Positions 46,664 to 57,927 of a stretch of DNA of 64,000 bases are shown here, piece after piece. Below the pieces are notes generated by a model. It ran no database searches and was not told the origin of the DNA. It saw nothing but the letters and a program-made list of their open reading frames with translations. Positions within the stretch are counted from its first letter, which is position 1; each line of letters begins with the position of its first letter. Both the position numbers and the translations under genes were made by a program. The DNA comes from Cercis canadensis (lineage: Eukaryota; Streptophyta; Magnoliopsida; Fabales; Fabaceae), in the NCBI GenBank assembly GCA_003255065.1, contig QAOA01001104.1, positions 1,706 to 65,705 of the forward strand, in the 5' to 3' direction.

Positions 46664-47897
46664 CTGGAAGGGTAGATTATTTTTTGGAAATCCAAATCCT
46701 GTCAACAAGCTTGCTTTTTTCAGTTTGATGTAAGTATTGTGCCTTAGAATAACAAATTCCACTCAAATTTAACGAGTTAAAAAAACATTGTTGATGGCAA
46801 AATCATGGTACTCGCTGGGAGATAGCTAGACTTAGGCTTAATTGTCTTGAGACAGAAAGCATCTATGTGAACCAAGGAAACAATATTACATAAAGTCCCT
46901 GAACTTACAAGGAATTGACGATACTTGTGTTGAGGTTAGGAAAATTAGGTCGAGTAACTGGATTCAGGTCAGTTTAAGTTTAAGGTCTTATTTGAACAAT
47001 GAGCACGAGTGAATTAAGGGCCGGGTTGGGAATACCCAAACTCTAAAAGTTAAATTAGGTCGATTTCGAGTAAATAAAGTAATAAATGAAAAGAAAGTCC
47101 AAAGAATAATCATACATGTTAGAGAGTAGTATATGTATAGGAATGGGGGCATTTTGATAATTAAGACAATTGGGCCTAAATAAGCCGAAGGTGAATTGGG
47201 CCTCTGTGTAAGGGTATTTACTGAAATAACTACTACAACTCTTTTCAGTTTATTGTTCAAACTTCAAATTATTGCATTATAATACAAATAAAGAAAGGCA
47301 CTTGTATGAAAAAAGAGACTTTCTAGTTAATAAAGTCAATAACTTGAAGAATAATAGAATAAGAATTTTTAGATATCTATATGGTCATTTGTAATAAATT
47401 AGGAAACATCTCATGCATGGATAAAACTATATGTCTACTAAGAGTATAGGATAGAAATGATACCAATGCTCAATGCTTTCAATGAAATCTACATATATAT
47501 TACTGCAAGGAGAATGGATTAGTTTGTGCATGACTTTCTCCATAGAAAACTAGCAACAGGAGAAGATACTCAATCAAACCTCAAGCCATGGACTCCCGAA
47601 GGACTAAATTTACTGGAAGAAGAAAATACCAAATTCAATCAAATTTGGAAAATCAACCAGATCTGAACTAACCCTTAAAACCCATCAATTTACAGAAATC
47701 CAAATCATGGGCAAAAGAAACCAAAAACTAATTGAATCACAAAATACCAAGAATATCTCAGAATCTATTATACAAAAACCCGGGATCATTCATCAGAGCA
47801 ATAAGCTTCAGATTTTCACTAACTAAAGCAATGAAAATGAGTAAAATGTCTCGTAATGAACTCTTCTTCAACACGTACATTTCATATGCCAATTGTC
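46664..47897. other. Intergenic, no gene seen
   Basis: AT-rich. Short ORFs overlap antisense or lie in low-complexity text. No exon with recognisable similarity was found beyond the COQ6 fragment. Confidence 0.5.
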
Positions 47898-47904
47898 TGA
47901 GGAG

Positions 47905-48228
47905 CTAGAATAGTATGAATAGAGGTCCTCAAGCTTGCGCCTTGTGTAGGCACCAGCAGAGAAGATGTTGAGAGAATTGTGAATTGGCGCTATGCACCAT
48001 AACTACCGACTCAGGACATGCTTGCCTTTTTCCTTGTTCCACATAACACATTAGTGTCCTTATCTTCCTTACACCCTAGAGCCTGCAAGCATTCTGAAAT
48101 TCATCAAATCTATTCACCGGATATTAGAAATGATGCCAATTCACAATATGTACCACATCTTCTCGTGGTGCCTACATTAGGAACAAGCTTGAGAGCCACC
48201 ATTCTAGCTATTCATTATGAGTTTATGA
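47905..48228. repeat. Imperfect foldback, arms about 95 bp, spacer about 125 bp
   Basis: The left arm (about 47905-47996) pairs with the complement of 48122-48228: GCTAGAAT, CTCAAGCTTG, TGTAGGCACCA, AGAAGATGT and ATTGTGAATTGGC recur in order. Pairing is interrupted by small bulges. A 71-codon ORF at 48018-48233 spans the right arm and is not supported as a gene. Confidence 0.7.
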
Positions 48229-48349
48229 TTTAGAGAGAAAACAAGTTCAAATAATAGCTCCTAGAATGATGATAAAATCTGTTCGTGATCAATTGTATTT
48301 ATATTGAGGAGAAAATGAATACAAAGTTTGAATTCAGATTTTATTTTAG

Positions 48350-48720
48350 GTAAATTTACTACTTACATAGAATCTGATTTCTTTGAAATACAATATTTCC
48401 ATTTTTCTATTATTTAGAATATTGTATTACATTGTTTTAGCTATATTTACTAGTTACATAGAATCAGATTTCTTTGAAATGCTAGATTTCCTCATAATAT
48501 ATTTTGGATATTTTCATCTACTTGATATATAAAAACCTTTCCATGTTTCTGTTATTTAGAAGGTTGTATTACATTATTTTAGCTATATTTACTAGTTACA
48601 TAGAATCCGATTTCTTTGAAATACTAGATTCTCTGATAATATTTTGTGGACAATTTCATCAACTTGACATATAAAAACCTTCCCATGTTTCTATTATTTA
48701 GAAGGTTGTATAATATATAT
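48350..48720. repeat. Tandem repeat, about 140-bp unit
   Basis: TTTACTA.TTACATAGAATC recurs at about 48355, 48446 and 48588, with shared downstream text (TTTCTTTGAAAT, TATATAAAAACCTT, TTATTTAGAAGGTTGTAT). The first unit is shortened. AT-rich and noncoding. Confidence 0.8.
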
Positions 48721-49490
48721 GTGCTAAACCTTAGAACACTATCATAATTTTCCTCCATTTAGACAGAAAATTTAATCTTAATTACCTATATTTTCTTCCT
48801 TCTTTCCCTTTTTCACAATCTTTTGAATTTCCTGAGGGAGCCATAAATAATTTTTCGGTTGGTGGAGGGGCCATATACAAACTTTCCTATACTTATAATA
48901 AAGGATAAAACTTCGGTGTTGTTGCTTAGGTACTTACTGACAGGTTAACCAATTATTGAGTAAAACGTGTTTTAAATTTTCATATCAGTTTATTGTCAAT
49001 TTTTTATCTTTAATATCAGTTCTTGATTTATTTCTCAAATTTATCTGTCAAATTAGTCATTTATAGCACTAAAAATCATCACTTAAAGAACTGATTTGGT
49101 GGGCAGAGTAATTATTTAAGAATTACAGTGACACAAAAATAAATCAAGGACTAAAGTGACATTTAAAAAATAATTCATAAAAAAAAAAAAAGATATTTAA
49201 CTCTTTTTTTTACCTTCCACAATTTAATAAGGAGGCCTCATCTCTCCAGCAAAGATATAGAAACAGAACAATGATAATTTTTTGATTTCTCTCACTCTAG
49301 GTTCAAAATATTATTTTTCATTGTTGTTCTAAATGAAATATAGAGACTTTCCCTCCTAATTTTCTCATTAACCAAACAACGGACAATGATAATTTTTCAC
49401 TGATGAATAGTTCGAGTCGCCCCAACAACAGCAAGCAATGTTTCACGTTGCCTGATCCTTTCACACTTCGACCAAAACTGTCATCATAAC
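48721..49490. other. Intergenic, no gene seen
   Basis: AT-rich with homopolymer runs. No supportable feature. Confidence 0.5.
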
Positions 49491-49620
49491 CTCATTGCAT
49501 TTGGGTTGTAAAGAGAGAGGGAGAGGGGGGAAGTTAAGAAAAGAAATCATGAAGCCTCATTGCATTTGGGTTGTAAAGAGAGAGGGAGAGGGAGGAAGTT
49601 AAGAAAAGAAATCATGAAAA
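49491..49620. repeat. Tandem duplication, 65-bp unit, two copies
   Basis: CTCATTGCATTTGGGTTGTA begins both copies (49491 and 49556), followed by AAAGAGAGAGGGAGAGGG and GAAGTTAAGAAAAGAAATCA. The copies are nearly identical, so the duplication is recent. A GA microsatellite follows. Confidence 0.9.
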
Positions 49621-49649
49621 AGAGAGAGAGAGAGAGAACTAGAGACAAC

Positions 49650-50031
49650 TATTAGGTCTTAAGCCCAAGAAGAGAGCCCAACTCAAAAAATTAGCCTATT
49701 AGGTAAGAGAGCTTCTTAGACTTACGTACTATTTCACAATTGCTTGTGAAAACGATGTGGGACTCGTAACGTTGCCCATCCACTAAGAAGATGGATGCCC
49801 ACGGACCAGGTAGCCATTGGGACTCTTTGGACTGCTCCACTTTGGAGTTTATCAAGCACCAGGTAGTCATATTCCGTGTCACAGCAACTCTCAAAGAAAG
49901 CACCAATGTTAGGTCTTAAACCCAATAAGAGAGTCCAACACAATTAAAAGACTAGCATATTAGGTAAAAGAGCGTCATAGACTTAAGTATCATTTCAAAA
50001 TTGCTTGTGGAACTCATGTGTGACTCGTAAC
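49650..50031. mobile_element. TRIM-like miniature LTR retrotransposon, about 382 bp
   Basis: Two direct repeats of about 125 bp (49650-49771 and 49907-50031; TTAGGTCTTAA.CCCAA at one end, GACTCGTAAC at the other) flank about 135 bp of unique sequence. ACAAC occurs on both sides (49645-49649 and 50032-50036) as a probable target duplication. There is no coding capacity. On the minus strand each repeat reads TGTTACGAGTC... or its mutated form to ...GACCTAACA, which is LTR-like. The left copy has lost its perfect TG. Confidence 0.75.
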
Positions 50032-50036
50032 ACAAC

Positions 50037-50584
50037 AGAGACAGAAGGAGTGATAGACCTGGAAATGGCTTCAGTAACAGAAATCTAATGACATTTTGAG
50101 TGCATCGCTGAGTTGGAGAAAAAAAAAAAAAGTCCATGTCTTCTGTTGTAATTAGAGAACAAGATAGTTAGTACCTACGGAACTGCATGTAATTAAGTTT
50201 TGTCCTATATATAATAAAACCTTTTGGAACCTTAGGGGCCCATGGCTCCCCCAAGTGCTATCTCCCTTTGCCACTGCCCTCTCTTAAATCTAGTTCCATG
50301 CTGTCTTGATGAGGATCTAAGACTAGTGCACTAGAATACTAGATCACAGGTACAAAGTCCGGTACAAGTGTGGATTCTACTATGAATGTGTTAAAACGTC
50401 AATTTATATAAATTTATTATGAATGCAAATGAACTTCTAATATGTCTATATACAAAATTATGAGACAATATATATACACAATGAAAATAACATATTCAAT
50501 ATCTGAAGTACAAGTCAAAATCTCAAATAATATATAAGTATGTGATCCTGTTTAAATTTCATTAGTGGTGTCGTAATGCCTGGG
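50037..50584. other. Intergenic, no gene seen
   Basis: No recognisable feature other than AT-rich low-complexity text. Confidence 0.5.
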
Positions 50585-52330
50585 TAAAGGCAGTAAAACT
50601 TGATATGAATTTCAATGGAAACATGCAAGTATTATTGCTTTAGTTAAGAATCATAAACTTAAAAGTTTTCTGAAAAGTTTATTGAAATGTTGAGAATAGT
50701 TGAGTTGATGAGAGACCATCAGTCTTTCTTGGAGCTAAGATAACGCTGGCTCATGGAGAGCACTCTTTCTCATTTGGCTCTTTCAACAAAGGAAAATTGC
50801 TAACAAATCATTTGAATGCCTATAAGAGCTTGAAGACAATTTCTCAACTTTTTTACTAATTTAAATTTTGATTCGAGATGAATGAACTTTAATTTGATTA
50901 AGATTGTTAGCATTTTGATGAGAATGGTTAGAAATTTTTATATTTTTAATTGCTCTGTCCAGATTATTAGAAATGGCTTTTACTATGTTCAGATGGATAC
51001 CTGCCTTCTTTTAATCATCACAACAAAAATCATATTTACTATGTTCATATTGCATGTGTTAAAATGCTCTTATATGTAACTGCGATTATCTCCAAAGAAT
51101 TCAGATATTTGGTAACACATAAAACTTCGACTAGTTGCTTATTACAATAACAAAATGAAAACAAACCAAAACATTAACGTAAACAAAAATTAACCCAACA
51201 TTCCATGACATTGCATAACATAAAAGAACGTAACTTTTAGACTAGTTTGAGACATGATTGACTGTAGCCTACTATGAGAAGCTAAATGACCGGAGACAAT
51301 ATATAGAAAGCCAAATCAGAAAGGCTAATGATCTCCAACACAGATATCTTGCAGGTGAATCAATTATTCTATTTCTTGAGAACCTGCAAGATAACTTCAA
51401 CCATTTTTTGAGTCAAGGGCTTCTTAAAACATTGGTCTAAACCTGCAGCTATAAACACATTACTTTCAGAGACAACTTCAGCACGCGAAGTAACACCCAC
51501 GATCATGCTCTTCACACACATAGCACGCAGTTCTTTGGTTGCCTATTGTTATAAACAAAACTCCATTCAGCCAATAATTAATAAGTAATTATACTAAACA
51601 ACATAACCATCTCATAAAATCTATTAAGTTATTTTTATTCCAATAAATGATTTCAAAAATAAACACGTGACTGTGTGAGTGGTACCACAGAACCATCCAT
51701 AATGGGCATTTCTTTGTCCATCAAAACTATATCAAAGTATGCCCCAGCACGATATAAATCCACAGCTGCCTTCCCATTAGCAACTACTTTTGCCTCCATC
51801 TTAAATTTTCCTTCAAGCATTCTTTTGTGGATCAAACCGGTGATAGTATCATCATCCACGACCAGGGCTGAAAATTTTGGCTCCCCAATGGCCAATTTTT
51901 CAATAGCGTTAGCCATTGTTTCATCAATAATTTCCTTGCTCATTGAGCTAGATGAACCAGATCCATGCTCCATTATTTGTTGTCTACGATATTCCATCTG
52001 ATCAATTCCTCTGCTGATTTAAGCAAGGTATCAAGAAATGAAATCTTGATTTATTAAAGGATTGCATTATGCAAATATTAAAGAAAAATATAAGCAATGT
52101 TATGTTTATGAGAACAAAATCTGAATAAACTATGCATATATGTTTTATAAGGCCATCATGAGATAATAAATCCTAGGTGGTTTCTATGCCTTGCTAGCCT
52201 TATAACGTTCACCCGTTCTCCCCGAACCAATACTTCATTGAAGAAGAAGATATACACAATACATCATCTAATGGTTACTCTATGGTTGAATATGCATTAC
52301 CTTCATAGCTACAAAGAATAAATGATGAAT
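50585..52330. repeat. Response-regulator duplication block, copy 1
   Basis: Direct duplicate of 62495 to the window end. It includes the response-regulator gene, its 3' flank (CAACAAAGGAAAATTGCTAA, ATGAACTTTAAT...TTAGCATTTTGATGAGAATG) and its 5' flank. 51250-52424 also matches 55000-56290 in inverted orientation. Confidence 0.88.
51369..51997 (-). CDS. Type-C response regulator (ARR22/ARR24-like), 161 aa, two exons
   Basis: A stand-alone phospho-receiver domain with no DNA-binding output, acting in the histidine-kinase phosphorelay. Exons on the minus strand: 51997-51686 and 51542-51369, GT-AG, phase 0, stop TAG. The acidic pair is Asp48/Asp49 (VVDDDT), the phospho-acceptor is Asp94 (VLMDKEMPIMDG), and the conserved Lys is Lys145 (CFKKPL). 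The first about 40 residues are Ser-rich and variable, then IGEPKFSALVVDDD starts the receiver. The intron falls just after MDG-x-x, at the same place as in its paralogue. Exon 1 ends GSV, where the paralogue has GAE. In Arabidopsis the family is expressed mainly in flowers and seeds; here that is inference only. It appears intact. Confidence 0.88.
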
Positions 52331-52419
52331 GAAAACCGAAAAAAAAAAAAATTGACTAATTCAAAATATAATTCTACATACACAAAATCAAAGGAGGAAG
52401 AAGATGACGATAGTACAAG
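52002..52419. other. 5' flank of response regulator 1
   Basis: Upstream sequence shared with the inverted copy at about 55000-55420 and partly with the third copy. It probably contains a leader intron; no coding region. Confidence 0.5.
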
Positions 52420-52424
52420 ACAAG

Positions 52425-53585
52425 TGCTAGCCCCACAAGTCTCTGTACCTATTTTGATGATAACAATAATATCTTGCTATCTCTTACATGTGTTGTTTGT
52501 CTTGTCTCTATTGATCTTTGCTATGTTTTTTAAGATGTTATTCAGATCAATCATCAAATGGAACCTTGAAGAACTTGTTCTTCAAAACCAGCTCTTGCAT
52601 AGGTGGTGAGTCTTCAAGATTACTGATGTGGACAAAGTCCTACACGGACTCCGGGCCAAAGATCTCCTTTTTGCAAGTTTGACTAAGAGTGTATTGTTAG
52701 AGAATAGAAAGCTTCTCTTCTAAGCACTATTTTGAAAAGCTCATTCTTCAAGAAAGCTATCTACTCTCTTACACAAAAGAAAGACTTTTGTAGACAAAAG
52801 GACAAATGGTCAAGTGACCGATTGACATGGAGTCAGCCGGTTGGTGGCTCCTCTTTTCCCTCACCATTCGGTTCTTCACGTGCACAAATGAGATGATAAA
52901 ATAAAGAAGACTTCCAAGAGGCTTCGGTAATGCATAAAGTGGAGAAAAGAAGAAAACATTTTAGAGAGAGAGAAGGAAGCCATTGTTGAGAGTTGAGTTC
53001 TTCATTTTTCTTCTTCCTCTTCTCAGCCATATATTCATGCTTCAATTTCTTCATTGTAATATAAATACTCTGTGAGAGAGTTTTTTTTTAGGCTACAACA
53101 AAAATACTTTTGCTCTATAACTTGGATTTCTATAGAAAAATCCATGTGAGTAATCTCTAGGGTATTAGAGAGAGAGAAGTTCATGGTGAGCTTAGGAAAC
53201 AAAAACCATGGGAGTTAAGCTTGGAGAAACTTGAAAAATAAACTTGTTGTCAAGCTTGGAGAAGCTTGTAAAAATAACCTTGAAGTATAGTGGAACCCCA
53301 TTAACATAGGAGAAGTGGATGTAGGCATGTTAAGCCGAACCACTATAAAATCTCTGTCTGATCTCTCTTCTCATCATCTCTAGTTATTTCTCCCCTTTTT
53401 GTTCTTCATGATTTGTTGAGTTAGTTCTATATATTCATGTCTGGTATTTGTCAAAAAACTGGTTTGTAGGAACCAGTTTGTAAGAACCAGTTCTTCAACA
53501 AATCTATGATTTGAATCAAATTTAAAAATCAAATTTTTAACAATTCCTATTCACCCCCCTCTAGGAATAGAATCTGCAACTCTCA
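52425..53585 (+). mobile_element. Solo LTR of the same Sirevirus family, 1161 bp
   Basis: Starts TGCTAGCCCCACAAG and ends CTGCAACTCTCA, matching the LTRs of the element at 24294-34366 but in the opposite orientation. It is flanked by perfect 5-bp duplications ACAAG (52420-52424 and 53586-53590). The inverted paralogous block at 54990-55015 keeps the empty site, with ACAAG once, which fixes both ends. No internal region remains. Confidence 0.93.
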
Positions 53586-53590
53586 ACAAG

Positions 53591-54584
53591 ATGCCGAGAA
53601 GAAAGCTCTAACTACTCGCTAACGCAAATTGAGTGATCTTCCTTGTGAATGGTGCATCAACCTCTTGAATAAACTATATAAATACCAAATAAAAGTTAGT
53701 GAGAATCCTTGCAAAACAAAGTGCTAAAGTGAAAGTTTGAGATGTTGCTTGATTTTCTTCCTAATACAGAGCAAATTTTGAGATTCAAAAAATCCAAAAA
53801 ATCTTGTTTTTTCATATACTGATAATCCTAATATTAATTTCATCATCTAATTGGATCCAGAATAAGTACTTTTTGATCAATATTCAAACACAATAGGACA
53901 TGTAGATCTTTTATAATTTTTTCTATCCATTAATTTAGTCCTCTTTTCGATGTGTAAAATCTGGCACTTTTCAAAATGTATCAAATTACACATTTAAATT
54001 TGCAATGTATTAATTTTACAAAAAAAATAAATAAATGTTTGGGAGCAATATTTGTTACAGCTATTAAGTATAACATTAAGACTAACTATTCAATAGCACT
54101 AGCAAATTTGAAAACTAATATGTGCCATTTATTTTCATTAACATATATATGGACTCAATAAAATACATGGTGTAATCATCTCAATAGTTTCATAAGCTTG
54201 TAGTATGCATACTACTTGTGATATTGAATAAATAGGCATAAAATGTTAGTAATATCATATAATTTAAACTTTTCAAGAGATTAGGTTTAATATAATGATA
54301 AGCCTAAAAGTTTTGGATTCAAGTCAACTTAGTAACTCAAAGGTCAAAACAAAAGAAGAGTATGTCAAAGATTCAGCTGAAAAACTTCATCTCTTTAAAT
54401 CTCTCTCTTCTCTTCTTTCTTTCTTTGATCAATATTACATATAGGTTTATATCATTATTCTAATTTGGGCACTTTCAAGAAATCTGTCTTTTTATATCCA
54501 TGTTGTTTCATCCATGTTCAACCTAGTGATAGAAACTTGAGCTTTACCTAATCCTAGTGGTGAGTTTTCACTCAAAATTAGCCA
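53591..54584. repeat. Inverted-repeat continuation and spacer
   Basis: 53591-53975 is the reverse complement of about 54600-54995 (GAATCCTTGCAAAACAAAGT, AATATTAATTTCATC). 53975-54590 is the AT-rich spacer between the inverted response-regulator blocks. No gene. Confidence 0.75.
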
Positions 54585-54599
54585 AAAATCATATAAAAG

Positions 54600-56290
54600 T
54601 TACTTAAAAGGCCAGATTTTACACTACAAAAAAGGGGACCAATTTAATGGATAGACAAAAATTACTTAAAAGATCTACAGGTCATATTGCGTTTGAACAT
54701 TTACCAAAAAGTAATTATTCTGTATCCAATCAGAGGATGAAATTAATATTAGGATAACTAGTACCCCGAAAAACAAGACTTTTTGGATCTTTCGAATCTC
54801 AAACTTTGCTCCATTTTAAGAAGAAAAGCAATCATCTCAAACTTTCACATCTAGTTTTTATCTTTCACTTTAGCACTTTGTTTTGCAAGGATTCTCACAA
54901 TTTTTACTTGGTATTTATATAGTTGATTCAAGGGGTTGATTCACCATTCACAAGGAAGACACTCAATTTGAGTTACCAAGTAGTTAGAACTTTCTTCTCA
55001 ACATCTTGTCTTTGCTAGCATCATCTTCTTCTTCCTTTGGTTTTGTGTATGTAGAATTATACTTTGAATTAGTCAGTTTTTTGGTTTCCATTCATCATTT
55101 ATCCTTTGTGGCTACAAAGATAATGCATATTCAACCATAGAGTAACCATTAGATGATGTACAGTGTATATCTTCTTCTTCAATGAAGTATTCGTTTAGGG
55201 GGAATGGGTAAATGTTATAAGGCTAGCAAGGAATAGAAATCACCTAGGATTTATTATCTCATAATAGTTAGCCATATATAACATATATGCATAGCTTTTT
55301 TAGATTTTGTTCTTTTATACATAACATTTCTTATATTTTTCTTTAGTCTAATGCAATCCTTTAATAAATCATGATTTAATTTCTTGATATATATCTTCCT
55401 TAAATCAGCAGAGGAATTGATCAGATGGAATATCAGAGACAACAAACAATGGAGAATGGATCTGGTTCATCTAGCTCGAAGAGCAAGGAAATAATTGATG
55501 AAATAATGGTTAACGCTATTGAAAAACTTGGCCATTGGGAAGCTAATAATTTCAGCGTTGGTTGTGAATGATGATAGTATCACTCGTTTCATCCACAAAA
55601 GAATGCTTGAAGAAAAATTTAACATGAAGGCAAAGGCTTGCTAAAGGGAAGGCAGCAGTGGATTTATATCATAACGGAGCAGACTTTGATGTAGTTTTGG
55701 TGGACAAAGAAATGCCTATTATAGATGGTGCTGAGGTATTACTCACATAGACACACGCGTTCAATTCTGAAACCGGTTTTTGGAATGCAAATAACTTATA
55801 GATTTTATGAGATGGTTATGTTATTTAGTATAATTACTTATTAATTATTGGCTGAAAGGAATTTTTTTTATCACGATAGGCAACCAAAGAACTACGTGCT
55901 ATGGGCGTATCGTGGGTGTTATTTTGCATAACGATGTTGTCTCTAAAATCAATGAGGTTATAGCTGCAGATTTTCACCAATGCTTTAAAAAGCCTCTGAC
56001 TCGTAAATGATTGAAGTTATTTGGCAAGAACTCAATTAACAGAATAGTTGATTCACCTGCAAGATATCTGAGTGTGGGAGACCATTAGCCCTTGTGATTT
56101 GGCTTTGTATTATCTCTAAGTCATTTAGTTTCTCATAGTAGGCTACACTCAATCATGTCACCCACTAGTGTAGCCGTTATATTATTTTATGTTATGCAAT
56201 CTTGTGGTATGTTAGGATAGTTTATGTTACGTTAATGTCTTGCTCTATTTTCTTTTCATTACTGTAAACAACTAGTCTAGTTTTATGTTT
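54600..56290. repeat. Response-regulator duplication block, inverted copy 2
   Basis: Reverse complement of 51250-53975 without the solo LTR. It carries the response-regulator pseudogene on the plus strand. By eye it is more diverged than copies 1 and 3 are from each other in coding sequence. Confidence 0.85.
55425..56010 (+). pseudogene. Type-C response regulator, disabled copy
   Basis: Starts like its paralogues (MEYQRQQTMENGSGSSSSKS). One extra base at about 55531, in the codons before the receiver (GAKLAIGEP region of the family), shifts the frame. Further changes follow near 55640 (VANGKAA region). The receiver is readable only by switching frames: the phospho-acceptor region is VVLVDKEMPIIDGAE, and the CFKKPL motif survives in exon 2 (55882 on). 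Exon 2 has deletions and ends early at TGA near 56008. It cannot make a complete receiver. Confidence 0.88.
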
Positions 56291-56486
56291 TCAAATATCT
56301 GAAGTATTTTTATATCACCATAGTTATATATAAGGGCATTTTGGCACATGCGTATGAGCCCATGTAAATATAAGTTTCATTGTGATGCTTAAAAAGAAAA
56401 CAGGTATCCATCTCAAAAGAGGGAAAGAGGAGTATATCTCAATTTGATAAAAACCAATATTTGTAGAAAATAATCTGGTAGCTAAC
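56036..56486. other. 3' flank of the response-regulator pseudogene
   Basis: Shares text with the 3' flanks of the other two copies up to about 56290. Nothing else is supported. Confidence 0.5.
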
Positions 56487-57310
56487 CTCAGTTTTTGTAG
56501 CTTCTGTTGGTCTAACCGGTCCACGATCTGACTGCTTCATTTCTGCAAGCATGAACGAAAGCTGCTTTGTTTGTTCCTCCCTGGTCACAACTTCATAAAG
56601 TTATTCAATATGAATTTCATACTTCTAAGTTGGCAGGAAGTTTATTAATCCATTTCTCTTTCCATCAAATAGATTTCTTGTTTAACTGCTGTCAAGTTAA
56701 ATCAATTCAAAATTCTTTGGAATTACTTGTCATCAATTTAAAAAAACAAGATAAGAAAAACTAGAGTTTCCTTTGTCCGCCATAAAAATAGTAAAAATAG
56801 AAAAATAATTGCAGAAGCTCTAAAATTTTCTTTGAATAATGATTATCTGCCCCCAATAGATTGCTAACTTAATAACTTTGGTCAACCCAGATCCACTAAT
56901 TTGATAGTGCAATTGTTCTTAAATAAAAATGAGCACAACAGCTAGCATTAGAACTGAAAATCAACTAACCCTTCAAATGAAATGGTGCTGAAGCATTTGG
57001 GAAATTCCAGCAGCCAACCTCAGCACCCTTCCTGCTCTAAGCTGTCCTTCATTCACCCTTCTTGTCAAGCCTGTTTACCAGTACCTTATTAATTAGCTTA
57101 TAGATAACATTCAGGCTAATTTGGTAACCCTAAAAAATATTGCCAGGGACTTCCTTATTGAAAGTTATACAAACACCAAGCACTGCCTTCAGTCCTGAAA
57201 CAATATCAGTGGAACAATAGAACAACTATCGTGAACAACAGAAACAAAATCAGATTAAGTTACCCAAGCTGCTTCAAAGCCAAACGATCTATGGCCAGAA
57301 TTCGTGCTAA
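56487..57310 (-). pseudogene. Exon-like fragments of an unrecognised minus-strand gene
   Basis: Three segments look like exons with matching splice signals. 57264 to about 57310 reads ARILAIDRLALKQLG and a GT donor. About 56985-57080 reads LTRRVNEGQLRAGRVLRLAA and then a stop or donor. 56580-56487 reads EEQTKQLSFMLAEMKQSDRG, with an AG before and GT after. The helical, charged character is consistent across the pieces, which suggests one coiled-coil-like protein. I do not recognise the family. It may be an older, partly deleted gene or the 3' end of a real one. Confidence 0.35.
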
Positions 57311-57927
57311 ACCTGCCAGTATTTACTAGAATGGGATTTTGGTCAGAATAAAAGCTGTGTAAATTCATAACCGTGGCCAATGGGAGAGTAATCCAATAGG
57401 AGCCATCTCATTGGCCATGGCACTATCAAGCATATTCGAGATCTACTCTTCCCCGTTAATACTCCTGGGCAAAGTGAAACAGCTACCTTTAAAACCTAAA
57501 TCCGAATTTAATCAAAATTAGGCAAATGGTGCTGAATATGCCAGTGAAGAAAAAAAAAGTAAAAGAGAAAAGGTGCAAGTCGGTGGCAATACGGCAAAGG
57601 AGGTGGCATGGTCAAAACCAAGTATGATCTGGTTTCCTTTTCTTTGTGTGCCCTTGGCATAAAGGCTATAACCTTTGATAGAACCGTGAAAGAGCCACAG
57701 TTTGTGCAGCATTGAAGAGAGCAGTAACGTGGTATAGGCCTTAGATTGATCTTCTTAAGAGCTTTTATGTGTGAGAGATATGGGTATATTTGAGATTTAT
57801 GATTGTGAGAGATTTGTGAGGATTTATTGTAATCTTTGGTTTTGTAGTTGAATTTTTATTTTTTGCTTCTCTGGTTGATATAGGCAAATTGTCAAACTAC
57901 ATAATTTTTTGTGTTATTTATTTTTTC
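57311..57927. other. Intergenic, possible further exon text
   Basis: A 64-codon minus ORF at 57518-57712 has no recognisable similarity. Nothing else is supported. Confidence 0.35.

Noticed and set aside
51675..52001. 108-codon plus-strand ORF
   Set aside because: Antisense of the response-regulator exon, which has the complete receiver motif set; likewise 63716-63907.
54632..54650. CACTACAAAAAAGG string, a possible CACTA terminus
   Set aside because: The homologous position in the inverted paralogous block (near 53940) continues across without an insertion boundary, so it is ordinary block sequence.
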